A stretch of DNA of 64,000 bases from Devosia sp. MC521 (GCF_014127105.1 NZ_CP059902.1:2141001-2205000); one strand, 5' to 3'. Numbered from the stretch's first letter, positions 9,505 to 21,637 are shown. A program made the numbers and translations. The notes: generated from the letters alone by a model not told the origin.

Positions 9505-10038
9505 TTACGCTTCGACCGAAGCTTCGCCGCGGCGAGCTTGCAGTTCCGAAACCTTAAGGCCGCGACGGGCAGCCACGGAACGTGGGCTATCAACGCGCTT
9601 GAGCGCATCGAAAGTAGCACGAACCATGTTGTACGGGTTAGCCGTACCCTGCGACTTAGCAACGATGTCGTTGATACCAAGCGTTTCGAAAACCGCACGC
9701 ATTGGACCACCGGCGATGATACCAGTACCCGGAACGGCTGCACGCAGGATCACCTTACCAGCGCCGTGGCGACCGGTAACATCGTGATGGAGCGTACGTG
9801 CGTCGCGGAGCGGCACGCGGATCATCTGGCGCTTAGCCTGTTCGGTTGCCTTACGGATCGCTTCAGGAACTTCACGGGCCTTACCGTGACCGAACCCAAC
9901 GCGACCCTTCTGGTCACCAACTACGACGAGGGCAGCGAAACCGAAGCGACGGCCGCCCTTCACTACCTTAGCCACACGGTTGATGTGGACCAGGCGATCG
10001 ACGAACTCGCTTTCGCGTTCTTGAACGTCTCTGCTCAT
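9505..10038 (-). CDS. rpsE: 30S ribosomal protein S5
   Basis: 177 residues. The double-stranded-RNA-binding domain ([32 protein letters not shown]) is followed by the conserved [15 protein letters not shown] and [13 protein letters not shown] segments. It contributes to translational accuracy. The residues of the [11 protein letters not shown] loop linked with spectinomycin binding appear wild type. It lies between rplR and rpmD. Confidence 0.97.
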   Translation of the reverse strand: MSRDVQERESEFVDRLVHINRVAKVVKGGRRFGFAALVVVGDQKGRVGFGHGKAREVPEAIRKATEQAKRQMIRVPLRDARTLHHDVTGRHGAGKVILRAAVPGTGIIAGGPMRAVFETLGINDIVAKSQGTANPYNMVRATFDALKRVDSPRSVAARRGLKVSELQARRGEASVEA

Positions 10039-10059
10039 AATCTTCTCTTCCTCGCCGTA

Positions 10060-10422
10060 TTAGAACTGCAGACCGCCCTCACGGGCAGCGTCTGCAAGGG
10101 CCTTAACACGGCCGTGATAGATGTAGGCGCCGCGGTCGAACACCACTTCGGTCACGCCAGCCTTCGAACCGCGCTCAGCAATCAGCTTGCCAATTGCAGC
10201 AGCGGCTTCGGCTGTACCACCGTTGGTGATGGTTGCACGAACGTCCTTGTCGAGCGTCGAAGCGGCAGCGAGTGTGCGGCCAGCTGCGTCGTCGATGATC
10301 TGTGCGTACATATTCTTGCCTGAACGGAAAACCGACAGACGTGGGCGACCGAAGGCACGAGCCTTGAGCGCCTTGCGGACACGAGCCTTGCGGCGGTCCG
10401 CACCCTTTGCAGAAATAGCCAT
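10060..10422 (-). CDS. rplR: 50S ribosomal protein L18
   Basis: 120 residues with [20 protein letters not shown] and [24 protein letters not shown], the 5S-rRNA-binding family signatures. It starts 12 bases after rplF. Confidence 0.97.
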   Translation of the reverse strand: MAISAKGADRRKARVRKALKARAFGRPRLSVFRSGKNMYAQIIDDAAGRTLAAASTLDKDVRATITNGGTAEAAAAIGKLIAERGSKAGVTEVVFDRGAYIYHGRVKALADAAREGGLQF

Positions 10423-10434
10423 AGGTGGCGCTCC

Positions 10435-10968
10435 TTACTTCTTCTTGCCTTCTTTGCGGAAGACCTGCTCGCCAGCGTAACGCACGCCCTTGCCCTTGTA
10501 GGGCTCAGGGGGACGCCAGCTGCGGATCTCAGCCGCAACCTGGCCAACAGCCTGCTTATCGATGCCAGTTACGACGATTTCCGTCGGAACCGGCACCGCA
10601 AGCGTGATGCCTTCAGGAGCGTTATAAATCACTTCGTGGCTGAAACCGAGCGAGAGCTTAACGTCCTTGCCCTGCATCGCGGCGCGGTAACCCACGCCCT
10701 GAATTGCCAACTTCTTTTCGAAGCCTGCGCTCACACCGGTGACCATGTTCTGGATCAGCGCGCGTGTGGTGCCCCAGGCAGCGCGAGCAAAACGGCTATC
10801 ATTTGCAGGAACAACGGAGATACCGTCGTCGCCCTGCTCTACGTTGACGATATCCATGAGCTGGAGGCTCAGTTCGCCCTTCGGGCCCTTTGCGGACACG
10901 GTACGACCATCGATCGTTACCGTAACACCGCTAACCGGGGCCACCGGTTTCTTGCCAGTACGTGACAT
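10435..10968 (-). CDS. rplF: 50S ribosomal protein L6
   Basis: 177 residues. Two tandem L6 folds are present; the C-terminal signature [24 protein letters not shown] is intact. L6 lies near the sarcin-ricin loop. It lies 47 bases after rpsH and 12 bases before rplR. Confidence 0.97.
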   Translation of the reverse strand: MSRTGKKPVAPVSGVTVTIDGRTVSAKGPKGELSLQLMDIVNVEQGDDGISVVPANDSRFARAAWGTTRALIQNMVTGVSAGFEKKLAIQGVGYRAAMQGKDVKLSLGFSHEVIYNAPEGITLAVPVPTEIVVTGIDKQAVGQVAAEIRSWRPPEPYKGKGVRYAGEQVFRKEGKKK

Positions 10969-11015
10969 ATTCTTTCCTTGAGTAATCGTCTTACCGTACT
11001 TCTAAGCCAAATGGC

Positions 11016-11414
11016 TTAGAAGACGCGGCAGAGTACCTCGCCACCCACATTGGCAGCCTTAGCTTCGTGGTCGGCCATCACACCCTTAGGGGTGGAGAGG
11101 ATCGACACGCCGAGGCCATTAGCAACCTGTGGAATATTCTTGACGGAGGCGTAAACGCGACGGCCCGGACGCGACACGCGTTCGATGGTGCGGATAACGC
11201 CTTCATTGTCAGAATACTTCAGTTCAATTTCGTATTCGGCAGCGCCGTTTTCGAACTTGGTTTCCGAGTAGCCGCGAATAAAGCCCTCGGACTGAAGAAC
11301 GTCCAGCACACGACCACGGAGGGTCGACGCTGGGGTCGTTACGGTGTTCCGGCGACGCATTTGTGCGTTCCGGATACGGGTCAGCATATCGCCGATTGGA
11401 TCGGAAAAGCTCAT
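11016..11414 (-). CDS. rpsH: 30S ribosomal protein S8
   Basis: 132 residues, beginning [18 protein letters not shown] and ending [10 protein letters not shown]. In E. coli S8 represses the spc operon by binding its mRNA near rplE; the same could apply here, but the site was not identified. It follows rpsN by 12 bases. Confidence 0.97.
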   Translation of the reverse strand: MSFSDPIGDMLTRIRNAQMRRRNTVTTPASTLRGRVLDVLQSEGFIRGYSETKFENGAAEYEIELKYSDNEGVIRTIERVSRPGRRVYASVKNIPQVANGLGVSILSTPKGVMADHEAKAANVGGEVLCRVF

Positions 11415-11426
11415 CTTAGTTTCTCC

Positions 11427-11732
11427 TTACCAGCTCGACTTTACCAGACCCGGGATGAGACCCAAGTTGCCCAGCTGACGCAGGGCAATACGGCTCATCT
11501 TGAGCTTGCGGTAGTAAGCGCGCGGACGGCCCGACACTTCACAACGGTTGCGAACGCGGATCTGAGCCGAGTTGCGTGGAAGTTCAGCGAGCTTCAAGCT
11601 TGCCTTGAAGCGTTCTTCAATCGGCGTTTCCTGGTTCATCACAGTTGCCTTCAGCGCAGCGCGCTTATCGGCATACTGAGCGGCCAGAACTGCGCGCTTC
11701 TTGTTCTTTTCAATGGAACTGGTCTTTGCCAT
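11427..11732 (-). CDS. rpsN: 30S ribosomal protein S14, zinc-free form
   Basis: 101 residues, the long C-minus form. The core reads [21 protein letters not shown] with a single cysteine, so the zinc-binding CxxC pairs of the short form are absent. It is the usual form in alphaproteobacteria and lies between rplE and rpsH. Confidence 0.97.
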   Translation of the reverse strand: MAKTSSIEKNKKRAVLAAQYADKRAALKATVMNQETPIEERFKASLKLAELPRNSAQIRVRNRCEVSGRPRAYYRKLKMSRIALRQLGNLGLIPGLVKSSW

Positions 11733-11762
11733 ATCCTGATCCTCTATCCCTTCCCTATCCGC

Positions 11763-12320
11763 TTACGCGCGGAATGGGAAGTTGAAAGCCTTAAGAAGCG
11801 CACGCGCTTCATCATCTGTACGGGCTGTGGTGCAAACCACGATATCCATACCCCAAACCTGATCGATCTGATCATAGTTAATTTCTGGGAAGATGATGTG
11901 TTCCTTGATACCCATGGCGTAGTTGCCACGGCCATCAAAGGCGTTCGGGTTGAGGCCACGGAAGTCGCGCACGCGAGGCAAAGCGATGTTTACTAGGCGG
12001 TCCATGAATTCATACATGCGGACGCCACGAAGGGTAACCTTCACGCCCAGCGGCATGTTTTCACGTACCTTGAAGCCTGCAATCGACTTGCGAGCGTAGG
12101 TGATGATTGGCTTCTGACCAGCGATGAGTTCCATCTGCTCAGCAGCGGACTTCACCTTCTTGGTGTCAGCAACGGCTTCACCAACGCCCATGTTCAGGAC
12201 GATCTTTTCCAGGCGCGGAAGCTGCATGACGTTCTTGTACTCGAACTGCTTGAGCAGCTCGGGCTTGATCGATTCGTCATACTGGGTGCGCAGGCGCGGA
12301 ACGTAAACGGTCTCAGCCAT
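11763..12320 (-). CDS. rplE: 50S ribosomal protein L5
   Basis: 185 residues from the ATG at 12320 ([16 protein letters not shown]). A start 9 codons upstream exists but lies inside rplX and does not fit the family. [19 protein letters not shown] and the C-terminal [18 protein letters not shown] are signatures of L5, which binds 5S rRNA. The start overlaps the end of rplX by 8 bases, which implies translational coupling. Confidence 0.97.
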   Translation of the reverse strand: MAETVYVPRLRTQYDESIKPELLKQFEYKNVMQLPRLEKIVLNMGVGEAVADTKKVKSAAEQMELIAGQKPIITYARKSIAGFKVRENMPLGVKVTLRGVRMYEFMDRLVNIALPRVRDFRGLNPNAFDGRGNYAMGIKEHIIFPEINYDQIDQVWGMDIVVCTTARTDDEARALLKAFNFPFRA

Positions 12321-12624
12321 TGATCGCATCTCCGGTGGTCTTAGCAACGCGGGTCTTCACGCCATCGGTGATCTGGAAACCAACACGGGTTGGCTTACCA
12401 TTCGCGTCTGCAACTGCAAGGTTCGACAGGTGGATCGGTGCTTCTTTCGAGAAGATACCGGAGTCCTGCGTAGCAGTCTGCTTCTGGTGGCGACGTACAA
12501 GGTTGATACCCTGTACGAGCGCACGGTTTTCGGTCGGGAAGATCTGCAAGACCGAACCGGTCTTACCCTTATCCTTACCTGCAAGGACGACTACCTTGTC
12601 GCCCTTCTTAATCTTGGCGGCCAT
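12313..12624 (-). CDS. rplX: 50S ribosomal protein L24
   Basis: 103 residues with an N-terminal KOW motif ([25 protein letters not shown]). L24 is an early assembly initiator of the large subunit. It overlaps rplN by 1 base upstream and rplE by 8 bases downstream. Confidence 0.97.
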   Translation of the reverse strand: MAAKIKKGDKVVVLAGKDKGKTGSVLQIFPTENRALVQGINLVRRHQKQTATQDSGIFSKEAPIHLSNLAVADANGKPTRVGFQITDGVKTRVAKTTGDAING

Positions 12625-12992
12625 TACAGCACCTCTGGGGCGAGCGAGATGATCTTCATTTGGTTCTTAGCGCGAAGTTCACGCGGAACTGGTCCGAAGA
12701 TACGGGTGCCGATTGGTTCTTTCTGATTGTTCAGAAGAACTGCGGCGTTCTTGTCGAAACGGATGACGGTGCCATCTGGGCGACGGATGTCGGTTGCGGT
12801 GCGAACGACCACAGCCTTCATTACCTGGCCCTTCTTAACGCGGCCACGCGGAATAGCGTCCTTGACCGAAACGACAATAATGTCGCCGACCGAGGCGTAC
12901 TTGCGATGCGAACCGCCCAGCACCTTGATGCACATTACTCGCTTGGCGCCGGAATTATCGGCGACGTCGAGGTTGGACTGCATCTGGATCAT
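12624..12992 (-). CDS. rplN: 50S ribosomal protein L14
   Basis: 122 residues, starting [21 protein letters not shown] and containing [20 protein letters not shown], both diagnostic of L14. It lies 62 bases after rpsQ, the wider gap that usually marks the S10/spc operon junction. Confidence 0.97.
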   Translation of the reverse strand: MIQMQSNLDVADNSGAKRVMCIKVLGGSHRKYASVGDIIVVSVKDAIPRGRVKKGQVMKAVVVRTATDIRRPDGTVIRFDKNAAVLLNNQKEPIGTRIFGPVPRELRAKNQMKIISLAPEVL

Positions 12993-13054
12993 GACTGGAT
13001 GCCTTCTAGTTTGTCGGCAGCACCGCTAAACGGTGCGCCGACCTATTGTTTCTC

Positions 13055-13309
13055 TTACGCAGACACGGAAGAAGAAGCGTTATCCTGGACCAGAGCCCAA
13101 CGCTTGTTCTTGCTGATCGGCGCAGTTTCTTCGATCCAAACGATCTGACCGATTTTCGCGACGTTATTTTCGTCGTGAGCATGGTACTTCTTGGAACGAC
13201 GCACGGTCTTTTTCATAACCGGGTGCGTGAAACGGCGCTCGACACGAACCACGATGGTCTTGTCATTGGCGTCGGAGACCACAGTCCCCTGCAAAACGCG
13301 CTTTGGCAT
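13055..13309 (-). CDS. rpsQ: 30S ribosomal protein S17
   Basis: 84 residues. [21 protein letters not shown] and the [13 protein letters not shown] segment identify S17, a primary 16S rRNA binder. It is the last gene of the S10 operon, 12 bases after rpmC. Confidence 0.97.
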   Translation of the reverse strand: MPKRVLQGTVVSDANDKTIVVRVERRFTHPVMKKTVRRSKKYHAHDENNVAKIGQIVWIEETAPISKNKRWALVQDNASSSVSA

Positions 13310-13321
13310 GGGTTTTATTCC

Positions 13322-13519
13322 TTACTTAGCTGCGTTCTTTTCGGCGAGGATGGTTTTGATCCGCGCGATATCGCGACGGACTTCCTTCACCCGAGCCGGC
13401 TTTTCCAGTTGCTGGGTAGCACGCTGGAAACGCAGGTTGAACTGTTCTTTCTTAAGGTCGACGAGCTGGTCTTTCAGTTCGTCTGCGGTTTTGGCCCGCA
13501 CATCACTGGAATTCATCAC
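13322..13519 (-). CDS. rpmC: 50S ribosomal protein L29
   Basis: 65 residues, mostly helical, with [46 protein letters not shown] sequence typical of L29 at the exit-tunnel rim. It begins 9 bases after rplP. Confidence 0.96.
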   Translation of the reverse strand: MMNSSDVRAKTADELKDQLVDLKKEQFNLRFQRATQQLEKPARVKEVRRDIARIKTILAEKNAAK

Positions 13520-13528
13520 TCGTGTTCC

Positions 13529-13942
13529 TTAGTCAGCAATACGCGTAACGATACGCGTGGTGATCGGCAGCTTCATTGCACCGAGGCGAAGTGCCTCCTT
13601 TGCAACGTCTTCTGGTACGCCGTCAATCTCAAAAACGATACGACCAGGTTTTACACGTGCAGCCCAGTACTCCACGGAGCCCTTACCCTTACCCATACGG
13701 ACTTCGGTAGGCTTCTTGGAAACAGGCAGATCCGGGAAAATACGGATCCAAACACGACCCTGACGCTTCATTTCGCGAGTGATCGCGCGACGCGCAGCTT
13801 CGATCTGACGGGCAGTAACACGTTCTGGCTCAGTGGCCTTCAGTGCGTACTGACCGAATGCGAGGGTGGTACCGCCCTTGGCTTCGCCATGGATACGGCC
13901 CTTGTGGGCCTTGCGGAACTTAGTTCTCTTTGGTTGCAGCAT
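13529..13942 (-). CDS. rplP: 50S ribosomal protein L16
   Basis: 137 residues. [19 protein letters not shown] at the N terminus and [22 protein letters not shown] near residue 85 are diagnostic. L16 shapes the A-site region of the large subunit. It follows rpsC by 15 bases. Confidence 0.97.
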   Translation of the reverse strand: MLQPKRTKFRKAHKGRIHGEAKGGTTLAFGQYALKATEPERVTARQIEAARRAITREMKRQGRVWIRIFPDLPVSKKPTEVRMGKGKGSVEYWAARVKPGRIVFEIDGVPEDVAKEALRLGAMKLPITTRIVTRIAD

Positions 13943-13957
13943 AATGAACTAACCTTC

Positions 13958-14689
13958 TTATGCGCGTTCGCGATCGCGGTCGCCACGCTCATGGCGTGGA
14001 GAACGCTGACCAGCACCTTCGCCACCTTCGGTAGCGCGACGCTCGTGAGCCGACGGATCATGCTCAAGGACTTCGCCCTTGAAGACCCAGACCTTGATAC
14101 CGATGATGCCGTAAGTGGTTGCGGCTTCTGCAGTACCGTAGTCGATGTCAGCACGGAGGGTGTGCAGTGGAACACGGCCTTCGCGGTACCATTCGGTACG
14201 AGCGATATCGGCGCCACCAAGACGACCACCAACGTTAACGCGGATACCACCAGCGCCCATACGGATCGCTGTCTGAACCGCACGCTTCATAGCGCGACGG
14301 AATGCCACACGGCGTTCCAGCTGCTGGGCAATGCCCTGAGCAACCAGAGTCGCGTCGGTTTCCGGCTTGCGCACTTCAACGATGTTGATGTGCACTTCGC
14401 TATCGGTGAACTTCTTCACCTTGGCGCGGATCTTGTCGATGTCTGCGCCCTTCTTGCCGATCACAATGCCTGGACGGGCAGTGTGGATCGACACGCGGCA
14501 CTTACGGTGCGGGCGTTCGATAACGATCTTGGAAACCGCAGCTGCCTTGAGCTCTTCCATGAGCATGGAACGAATCTTCAGGTCTTCCTGAAGAAGCGTG
14601 CCGTACTCACCACGGTTTGCGTACCAGCGGCTGTCCCAAGTGCGGTTGATACCGAGGCGGAAGCCGATTGGATTGATCTTCTGACCCAT
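13958..14689 (-). CDS. rpsC: 30S ribosomal protein S3
   Basis: 243 residues. [23 protein letters not shown] starts the protein and a type II KH domain ([18 protein letters not shown]) follows. The C-terminal tail beyond residue 215 is rich in Arg, Glu and Gly, as in other alphaproteobacteria. Its ATG overlaps the rplV stop by 1 base. Confidence 0.97.
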   Translation of the reverse strand: MGQKINPIGFRLGINRTWDSRWYANRGEYGTLLQEDLKIRSMLMEELKAAAVSKIVIERPHRKCRVSIHTARPGIVIGKKGADIDKIRAKVKKFTDSEVHINIVEVRKPETDATLVAQGIAQQLERRVAFRRAMKRAVQTAIRMGAGGIRVNVGGRLGGADIARTEWYREGRVPLHTLRADIDYGTAEAATTYGIIGIKVWVFKGEVLEHDPSAHERRATEGGEGAGQRSPRHERGDRDRERA

Positions 14690-15069
14690 TATGCGGCCTC
14701 CTCAACTTGACGGACGACGATCGTCAGGTGCGAGAATGGCTTCTCAACACGAGCCGACTTGCCGCGACCACGAGCGTGGAAGCGCTTCATAACCAGCGAG
14801 TTACCGACGAAGGCTTCGGCAACAACGAGAGCGTCGCTGTCGAGACCGTGGTTGTTTTCAGCGTTGGCGATGGCGCTTTCCAGCACCTTCTTCACCTGGC
14901 CGGCGATACGCTTGTGGCTGAACTCGAGGTCGGACAGAGCACGCTCTACCTTCTTACCACGGATCAACTGCGCGACGAGGTTCAGCTTCTGAGGGCTGAT
15001 ACGCAGCATGCGCAGTACAGCCTTAGCCTCGTTATCCTTGAGAGCGCGCTCAGTCTTTGGCTTGCTCAT
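14689..15069 (-). CDS. rplV: 50S ribosomal protein L22
   Basis: 126 residues from the ATG at 15069 ([19 protein letters not shown]). The longer in-frame reading to 15150 runs into rpsS and does not resemble L22. The tunnel hairpin region ends [22 protein letters not shown]. Its stop overlaps the rpsC start by 1 base. Confidence 0.96.
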   Translation of the reverse strand: MSKPKTERALKDNEAKAVLRMLRISPQKLNLVAQLIRGKKVERALSDLEFSHKRIAGQVKKVLESAIANAENNHGLDSDALVVAEAFVGNSLVMKRFHARGRGKSARVEKPFSHLTIVVRQVEEAA

Positions 15070-15070
15070 C

Positions 15071-15349
15071 TTACTTCCTCTTGGCCTTCTTGTCGGCCGC
15101 GTGACCGTAGTAGGTACGGGTCGGCGCGAATTCACCGAACTTGTGGCCAATCATGTCTTCAGTCACGAGGACTGGGACGTGCTTCTGACCATTGTGAACG
15201 CCGAACGTGATACCCACGAACTGCGGCAGGATCGTCGAGCGACGCGACCAAATCTTCACCACTTCGTGGCGACCAGATGACGCAGCCTTCTCGGCCTTCT
15301 TGAGCAGGTAACCGTCTACGAACGGCCCCTTCCAAATCGAACGGGTCAT
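15071..15349 (-). CDS. rpsS: 30S ribosomal protein S19
   Basis: 92 residues. [16 protein letters not shown] and [31 protein letters not shown] segments identify S19, which pairs with S13 in the subunit head. It begins 4 bases after rplB. Confidence 0.97.
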   Translation of the reverse strand: MTRSIWKGPFVDGYLLKKAEKAASSGRHEVVKIWSRRSTILPQFVGITFGVHNGQKHVPVLVTEDMIGHKFGEFAPTRTYYGHAADKKAKRK

Positions 15350-15353
15350 GTTG

Positions 15354-16193
15354 TTACCTGCCCTTCTTCACGTGACGGCTACGAACGATAAACTGGTCCG
15401 TTGCCTTGTTGGTACGCGTACGCTTGCCCTTAGTTGGCTTGCCCCACGGAGAAACCGGGTGACGGCCACCAGAGGTACGGCCTTCACCACCACCATGTGG
15501 GTGGTCGACCGGGTTCATGGTAACACCACGGTTGACTGGCTTGCGGCCGAGCCAACGGTTGCGACCTGCCTTACCGAGCGAGGTGTTAGCGTGGTCCTGG
15601 TTGGACACAGCACCAACAGTCGCAAGGCAAGTGCCGTGAACGCGACGCTGTTCACCCGAGTTCAGGCGAAGGATCGCCCAACCGGAGTCACGGCCAACGT
15701 ACTGAGCATAGGCGCCAGCAGAACGAGCGACCTGACCACCCTTGCGAGGCTTCAGTTCGATGTTGTGCACAATGGTGCCGACCGGCATGCGCTCGAGCGG
15801 CATTGCATTGCCTGGCTTCACGTCGACTGCGTTCATGGACGATACAACCTTGTCGCCAGCAGCAAGACGCTGTGGAGCAACGATGTAAGCCAGTTCGCCG
15901 TCTTCGTACTTAATCAGAGCGATCCAAGCGGTACGGTTCGGATCGTATTCGAGACGTTCTACGGTCCCGACTGCGTCGAACTTAACGCGCTTGAAATCGA
16001 TCAAACGGTACGAGCGCTTGTGACCACCACCACGGTGGAAAGCAGTGATGCGGCCGGTGTTATTACGACCACCGGATTTGCTGAGGCCTTCGGTCAAAGC
16101 CTTGACCGGTGCACCCTTCCACAGTTCCGAACGATCAGTCGTAACAAGCGTACGACGGCCTTCAGAGGTGGGATTGTAAGTCTTTAGAGCCAT
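15354..16193 (-). CDS. rplB: 50S ribosomal protein L2
   Basis: 279 residues. The C-terminal signature [20 protein letters not shown] contains the conserved histidine near the peptidyl-transferase centre. Full length and standard position between rplW (16-base gap) and rpsS. Confidence 0.98.
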   Translation of the reverse strand: MALKTYNPTSEGRRTLVTTDRSELWKGAPVKALTEGLSKSGGRNNTGRITAFHRGGGHKRSYRLIDFKRVKFDAVGTVERLEYDPNRTAWIALIKYEDGELAYIVAPQRLAAGDKVVSSMNAVDVKPGNAMPLERMPVGTIVHNIELKPRKGGQVARSAGAYAQYVGRDSGWAILRLNSGEQRRVHGTCLATVGAVSNQDHANTSLGKAGRNRWLGRKPVNRGVTMNPVDHPHGGGEGRTSGGRHPVSPWGKPTKGKRTRTNKATDQFIVRSRHVKKGR

Positions 16194-16209
16194 TTTTGTC
16201 TCTTATCCC

Positions 16210-16503
16210 TTAGAGGCCGGTCGAGATGTCGATCGACTGACCTTCGGCCAGGGTCACAACTGCCTTCTTGACGTCGTTGCGAACACCAACACGACCACGG
16301 AAGCGCTTTACCTTGCCCTTGCGGACCAAAGTGTTAACAGCCTTCACCTTGACCGAGAAAAGCTGTTCAACAGCTGCCTTGATCTCAGTCTTGTTCGCGT
16401 CAATAGCAACATCGAAAACGACCTGGTTGGCTTCAGAAGCCATGGTCGACTTTTCCGTCACGACTGGGTTGCGGATAATGTCGTAAGCGGCAAGCTTGTT
16501 CAT
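16210..16503 (-). CDS. rplW: 50S ribosomal protein L23
   Basis: 97 residues, [19 protein letters not shown] at the start and [26 protein letters not shown] toward the end. L23 is the docking point for trigger factor and SRP at the tunnel exit. It overlaps rplD by 4 bases (ATGA). Confidence 0.97.
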   Translation of the reverse strand: MNKLAAYDIIRNPVVTEKSTMASEANQVVFDVAIDANKTEIKAAVEQLFSVKVKAVNTLVRKGKVKRFRGRVGVRNDVKKAVVTLAEGQSIDISTGL

Positions 16504-17120
16504 GCGAACCTCGCTTCGAGCGCTTCAAGCGCTGCCTTGGTGAGGACGAGCTTGTCACGCTTCAGGATCGAAACAACGTTGATCCCCTGCACCGGCAGCA
16601 CGTCGATATTTGGGATGTTGCGAGCAGCAAGAGCGAAGTTCTGGTCAACGGTTGCACCGTCGATGATCAGAGCGTTAAGCCATTCCAGCTTGCCGAAAGT
16701 GGTGCGCAGAGCAGCAGTCTTAGCCTGAGCCTGTGCAACGCTGTCGAGAACGATCAGCGAGCCTGCAGCAGCCTTAGCCGAGAGAGCATGCTTGAGAGCC
16801 AAAGCACGGACCTTCTTTGGAAGATCGATAGCATGGCTACGCGGAGTTGGACCGAATGCACGGCCGCCACCACGGAACTGAGGAGCCTTACGGTCGCCGT
16901 GACGAGCGCCGCCAGAACCCTTCTGCTTTACAAACTTCTTACCGGTCAGTGCACCTTCAGAGCGGTTCTTGACGTCGTGGGTGCCAGCCATAGCCTTAAG
17001 CTGCTGGTAGCGAACCATACGGTGAAGAAGGTCAGCACGGACTTCAAGGCCGAACACGGCGTCCTGAAGTTCAACCTTGCCTGCGGACTTACCGTCGAGA
17101 GTGGTTACCTGGAGTTCCAT
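16500..17120 (-). CDS. rplD: 50S ribosomal protein L4
   Basis: 206 residues. The tunnel-loop region [25 protein letters not shown] is diagnostic. In gammaproteobacteria L4 represses its own operon; the region ahead of rpsJ here was not shown to carry that element. It starts directly after the rplC stop. Confidence 0.97.
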   Translation of the reverse strand: MELQVTTLDGKSAGKVELQDAVFGLEVRADLLHRMVRYQQLKAMAGTHDVKNRSEGALTGKKFVKQKGSGGARHGDRKAPQFRGGGRAFGPTPRSHAIDLPKKVRALALKHALSAKAAAGSLIVLDSVAQAQAKTAALRTTFGKLEWLNALIIDGATVDQNFALAARNIPNIDVLPVQGINVVSILKRDKLVLTKAALEALEARFA

Positions 17121-17816
17121 TTACTTCGATTCCCCCGCAGCAGCGGCTTCGAACGAACCCGGAAGGGCAACGTTCGCGGGAGCCGGCTTCTTGACGGCGT
17201 CCTTGACCATGATCCAAGCACCCTTGGAGCCCGGAACAGAACCCTGAACCATGATCAGACCACGTTCTACGTCGGTCTTCACAACAGTGAGGTTCTGAGT
17301 GGTGATGCGACGGTCGCCCATGTGGCCCGGCATCTTCTTGTTCTTGAAGGTACGGCCTGGGTCCTGACGCTGACCGGTCGAACCGATCGAGCGGTGAGAG
17401 ACAGACACACCGTGCGACGCACGAAGACCGCCAAAATTCCAGCGCTTCATACCGCCGGCAAAGCCCTTACCGATAGAGGTACCGGTCACGTCGACCAGCT
17501 GACCTTCGGCAAAGTGATCGGCCTTAAGAGTTGCACCAACCTCGATGAGGTTATCAGCGTCAACGCGGAATTCCGCGACGCGACGCTTCGGCTCAACCTT
17601 AGCGACAGCATACTGGCCACGTTCGGCCTTGCTGACGTTCTTGGCCTTTGCCTGGCCGGCGCCGAGCTGCAGGGCTACGTAGCCATCCTTCTCGGCGGTC
17701 CGCTGAGCTACCACCTGGCAGTTTTGCAGGCTCAGCACCGTTACAGGGACGTGGGATCCGTCCTCTGCAAAGATGCGGGTCATGCCCAGCTTCTGTGCGA
17801 TCAATCCAGAACGCAT
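17121..17816 (-). CDS. rplC: 50S ribosomal protein L3
   Basis: 231 residues. [20 protein letters not shown] starts the protein and the loop that reaches the peptidyl-transferase centre ([22 protein letters not shown]) is intact. It follows rpsJ by 84 bases. Confidence 0.97.
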   Translation of the reverse strand: MRSGLIAQKLGMTRIFAEDGSHVPVTVLSLQNCQVVAQRTAEKDGYVALQLGAGQAKAKNVSKAERGQYAVAKVEPKRRVAEFRVDADNLIEVGATLKADHFAEGQLVDVTGTSIGKGFAGGMKRWNFGGLRASHGVSVSHRSIGSTGQRQDPGRTFKNKKMPGHMGDRRITTQNLTVVKTDVERGLIMVQGSVPGSKGAWIMVKDAVKKPAPANVALPGSFEAAAAGESK

Positions 17817-17900
17817 AGGTTCTTACCTTTTCAATTGGCGCGCTGCCGGGTCATGGTTTCAGAGGACCCTTTTAACGGCAGGCGCGGAAACTTGTATGCT

Positions 17901-18209
17901 TTAGAGCTTGATTTCGACGTCGACGCCGGCGGCGAGGTCAAGCTTCATCAACGCATCGACCGTTTGAGGGGTCGGATCCACAATGTCAAGCAAACGCTTG
18001 TGGGTACGAATCTCAAACTGCTCACGCGACTTCTTATCGATGTGCGGCGAGCGGTTCACGGTGAACTTGTCGATGTGGGTCGGCAGCGGGATTGGACCGC
18101 GAACCTGAGCACCCGTACGCTTGGCGGTGTTGACGATTTCACGAGTCGACGTATCGAGCACGCGATGGTCAAACGCCTTGAGGCGAATGCGAATATTCTG
18201 ACCGTTCAT
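17901..18209 (-). CDS. rpsJ: 30S ribosomal protein S10 (NusE)
   Basis: 102 residues. [22 protein letters not shown] and [33 protein letters not shown] segments are diagnostic. S10 also acts as NusE in antitermination, linking the ribosome to NusG. It is the first gene of the S10 operon, 67 bases after tuf with a terminator-like hairpin in between. Confidence 0.97.
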   Translation of the reverse strand: MNGQNIRIRLKAFDHRVLDTSTREIVNTAKRTGAQVRGPIPLPTHIDKFTVNRSPHIDKKSREQFEIRTHKRLLDIVDPTPQTVDALMKLDLAAGVDVEIKL

Positions 18210-18233
18210 CTTTTAAATCCTGACAAAAAGGAT

Positions 18234-18261
18234 CGCGGCGCGCAACAAAGCACGCGCCGCG
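18234..18261 (-). terminator. Terminator or attenuator between tuf and rpsJ
   Basis: CGCGGCGCG (18234-18242) pairs perfectly with CGCGCCGCG (18253-18261). On the minus strand the stem is followed by ATCC and then five T. It marks the end of the str operon and may let some polymerase through to rpsJ. Confidence 0.75.
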
Positions 18262-18276
18262 AGTGTCAAATTGTTC

Positions 18277-19467
18277 TTACTTCAGGATCGTAGCTACGAC
18301 GCCCGAACCAACAGTACGGCCGCCTTCACGGATAGCGAAGCGGAGCTTCTCTTCCATAGCGATCGGAACGATAAGCTGAACGTTGATATTCAGGTTATCC
18401 CCAGGCATCACCATTTCGGTGCCTTCTGGAAGGGTAACAATGCCGGTCACGTCGGTTGTACGGAAGTAGAACTGAGGACGGTAGTTACCGAAGAACGGAG
18501 TGTGGCGACCGCCTTCTTCCTTGGTGAGGATGTAAACCTCAGCAGTGAAGTCGGTGTGTGGCTGTACGGAACCTGGCTTGCAGAGAACCTGGCCGCGCTC
18601 AACCTGAGTGCGGTCGATACCACGGATCAGCGCGCCAACGTTGTCGCCTGCCTGACCGGAGTCGAGCAGCTTGCGGAACATTTCAACGCCGGTAACGGTG
18701 GTCTTCTGGGTTGCCTTGATGCCGACGATTTCGACTTCTTCGCCAACCTTGACGATACCACGTTCAACACGACCGGTCACAACAGTACCGCGACCCGAGA
18801 TCGAGAACACGTCTTCGATCGGGAGCAGGAACGGCTGGTCAACTGGACGTTCTGGCTGTGGGATGTACGCATCAACAGCGGCCATCAGTTCGAGAACAGC
18901 GTCATGGCCGAGAGCCTTGTTGCTGTCTTCGAGAGCTGCGAGAGCCGAGCCCTTGATGACTGGGATGTCGTCGCCTGGGAATTCGTACGAAGACAGAAGT
19001 TCACGAACTTCCATTTCGACGAGTTCGAGCAGTTCAGCGTCGTCAACCATGTCGCACTTGTTCAGGAACACGACCAGTGCTGGAACGCCAACCTGGCGAG
19101 CGAGCAGGATGTGTTCGCGAGTCTGTGGCATTGGGCCGTCAGCAGCCGACACAACCAGGATCGCGCCGTCCATCTGAGCAGCGCCGGTGATCATGTTCTT
19201 AACATAGTCAGCGTGGCCTGGGCAGTCGACGTGTGCGTAGTGGCGGTTCGCGGTTTCGTATTCAACGTGCGAAGTGTTGATGGTGATACCGCGTGCCTTT
19301 TCTTCTGGCGCGCTGTCGATCGACGCATAGTCCTTGAACGCTGCGCCGCCGGATTCAGCCAAAACCTTGGTGATCGCTGCGGTCAGCGAGGTCTTGCCGT
19401 GGTCAACGTGACCAATGGTGCCGATGTTGCAATGCGGCTTGGAGCGGGAAAATTTTTCCTTACCCAT
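18277..19467 (-). CDS. tuf: Translation elongation factor Tu
   Basis: 396 residues. The GTPase motifs are GHVDHGKTS (near residue 19), [13 protein letters not shown] and NKCD; the C-terminal domains end [15 protein letters not shown]. It delivers aminoacyl-tRNA to the A site. It follows fusA by 67 bases in the str operon. It is the only tuf in this window, although related genomes usually carry a second copy near tRNA-Trp and secE, which is absent here. Confidence 0.98.
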   Translation of the reverse strand: MGKEKFSRSKPHCNIGTIGHVDHGKTSLTAAITKVLAESGGAAFKDYASIDSAPEEKARGITINTSHVEYETANRHYAHVDCPGHADYVKNMITGAAQMDGAILVVSAADGPMPQTREHILLARQVGVPALVVFLNKCDMVDDAELLELVEMEVRELLSSYEFPGDDIPVIKGSALAALEDSNKALGHDAVLELMAAVDAYIPQPERPVDQPFLLPIEDVFSISGRGTVVTGRVERGIVKVGEEVEIVGIKATQKTTVTGVEMFRKLLDSGQAGDNVGALIRGIDRTQVERGQVLCKPGSVQPHTDFTAEVYILTKEEGGRHTPFFGNYRPQFYFRTTDVTGIVTLPEGTEMVMPGDNLNINVQLIVPIAMEEKLRFAIREGGRTVGSGVVATILK

Positions 19468-19534
19468 CGATTTTCTCCAAAATTGTCAGCGCAATCGCCG
19501 ACTTAAAGTTGAGATTAGTTAGCTTGCGCTGGTT

Positions 19535-21625
19535 TTAGGCGTACTTGGCCTGGACTTCGTCGGCAACCGCCTGCGGAACCTGTTCGTAGTGATCGAACAC
19601 CATGCTGTACTGTGCACGACCCTGGCTCATAGAGCGCAGCGAGTTCACATAGCCGAACATATTCGCGAGCGGAACAAACGCGTTCACGACCTGGACGACA
19701 CCACGGCTTTCAGTGCCCTGGATCTGACCACGACGAGAATTCAAGTCGCCGATTACGTCACCCATGTAGTCGTCTGGCGTGACAACTTCAACCTTCATGA
19801 TTGGTTCGAGAATCTTCGGACCAGCTTCACGAAGCGCTTCACGCAGACCTGCACGGCCGGCGATTTCGAAGGCGAGAACAGACGAGTCAACGTCGTGGTA
19901 TGCGCCGTCGGTCAGAGTGACCTTAACGTCAACCACTGGGAAGCCGATCAGCGGACCTGCGCCCATGACCGATTCCATGCCCTTCTGAACGCCTGGGATG
20001 TATTCGCGAGGAATAGCACCACCGACGATCGAGTTCACGAACTCGAAGCCCTTGCCAACTTCACCGGGTTCAACAGTGAACTTGATACGAGCGAACTGAC
20101 CCGAACCACCAGACTGCTTCTTGTGGCTGTAGTCCTTGTCCGACTTGCGCGTGATCGTTTCACGATACGCAACCTGCGGCTGACCGATGTTCGCTTCGAC
20201 CTTGAATTCACGCTTCATACGATCGACGAGAATATCAAGGTGAAGTTCACCCATACCCGAAATGATCGTCTGGCCCGATTCTTCGTCGGTCTTAACGCGG
20301 AACGATGGATCTTCAGCTGCCAGGCGGTTCAGGGCGAGGCCCATCTTTTCCTGGTCGGCCTTGGACTTTGGCTCGACGGAGATGTCGATAACCGGATCCG
20401 GGAAGATCATACGTTCAAGGATAACCTGTGCGTTCGCTGGGGTCAGGGTATCACCAGTGGTGGTGTCCTTGAGACCAACGATAGCAACGATATCGCCTGC
20501 GTAAGCTTCAGTGATCTGCTCGCGGCTGTTTGCGTGCATCTGGAACATGCGGCCAACGCGTTCGCGCTTGCCCTTCACGGTGTTTTCCAGCTGAATGCCA
20601 GCTTCGAGGTGACCCGAGTAGATGCGGCAGAAAGTCAGCGAACCCATGTGTGGGTCGTTGGCGATCTTGAACGCCAGCATGGAGAGCGGCTCGTTGTCGT
20701 CAGCGTGACGTTCGATTGGCTCTTCAGTCTTCGCGTCGATACCCTGGATAGCAGGAACGTCGGTCGGAGCTGGCAGGAAGTCGATAACGCCATCGAGGAG
20801 CGGCTGAACGCCCTTATTCTTGAAGGCAGAGCCAGCAAAAACGAGGAAGAACTTCGCATCAATAACGCCACGGCGAAGCAGACGACGGATGGTATCGTTG
20901 TCCGGTGTTTCACCGTTCAGATACGCTTCCATTGCTGCATCGTCCATTTCGACGGCAGCTTCGATCAGCTTTTCGCGGTATTCGACAGCCTTGTCCTTCA
21001 GATCCGCTGGGATCTCAAGAACGTCCCAGGCAGCGCCGAGTTCTTCGTTCTGCCAGACGAGTGCCTTCATCTCGATGAGATCGACAACGCCCTTGAACTC
21101 GGTTTCAGCGCCGATTGGCAGCTGAGCCGCGACGCCCTTGGCACCGAGACGCGAACCGATCATTTCGAGGCAGCGGTAGAAGTCTGCGCCGATCTTGTCC
21201 ATCTTATTGACGAAGATGAGACGTGGAACGTTGTACTTGTCAGCCTGGCGCCAAACGGTTTCAGTCTGAGGTTCAACACCAGCGTTCGCATCGAGCAGAG
21301 CCACAGCACCGTCGAGCACGCGCAGCGAACGTTCTACTTCAATGGTGAAGTCAACGTGGCCGGGGGTGTCGATGATGTTGAAGCGGTGCTGCACGCCATC
21401 ACGCGAGGTCCACGAAGTCGTGGTCGCTGCGGAAGTGATGGTGATGCCGCGTTCCTGCTCCTGCTCCATCCAGTCCATGGTCGAAGCGCCATCGTGGGTT
21501 TCACCCATCTTATGGTTCTTGCCAGTGTAATACAGGATGCGTTCAGTCGTAGTGGTCTTGCCAGCATCGATGTGAGCCATGATGCCGAAGTTACGGTACA
21601 GATTGATCGGAGTGGTACGTGCCAT
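19535..21625 (-). CDS. fusA: Translation elongation factor G
   Basis: 696 residues. The P-loop is [15 protein letters not shown] at about residues 17-31, followed by [20 protein letters not shown] and [10 protein letters not shown]. Domains II-V are complete to the C terminus. It drives translocation and, with RRF, ribosome recycling. It lies 12 bases after rpsG. Confidence 0.98.
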   Translation of the reverse strand: MARTTPINLYRNFGIMAHIDAGKTTTTERILYYTGKNHKMGETHDGASTMDWMEQEQERGITITSAATTTSWTSRDGVQHRFNIIDTPGHVDFTIEVERSLRVLDGAVALLDANAGVEPQTETVWRQADKYNVPRLIFVNKMDKIGADFYRCLEMIGSRLGAKGVAAQLPIGAETEFKGVVDLIEMKALVWQNEELGAAWDVLEIPADLKDKAVEYREKLIEAAVEMDDAAMEAYLNGETPDNDTIRRLLRRGVIDAKFFLVFAGSAFKNKGVQPLLDGVIDFLPAPTDVPAIQGIDAKTEEPIERHADDNEPLSMLAFKIANDPHMGSLTFCRIYSGHLEAGIQLENTVKGKRERVGRMFQMHANSREQITEAYAGDIVAIVGLKDTTTGDTLTPANAQVILERMIFPDPVIDISVEPKSKADQEKMGLALNRLAAEDPSFRVKTDEESGQTIISGMGELHLDILVDRMKREFKVEANIGQPQVAYRETITRKSDKDYSHKKQSGGSGQFARIKFTVEPGEVGKGFEFVNSIVGGAIPREYIPGVQKGMESVMGAGPLIGFPVVDVKVTLTDGAYHDVDSSVLAFEIAGRAGLREALREAGPKILEPIMKVEVVTPDDYMGDVIGDLNSRRGQIQGTESRGVVQVVNAFVPLANMFGYVNSLRSMSQGRAQYSMVFDHYEQVPQAVADEVQAKYA

Positions 21626-21637
21626 AATCGGTTCCTA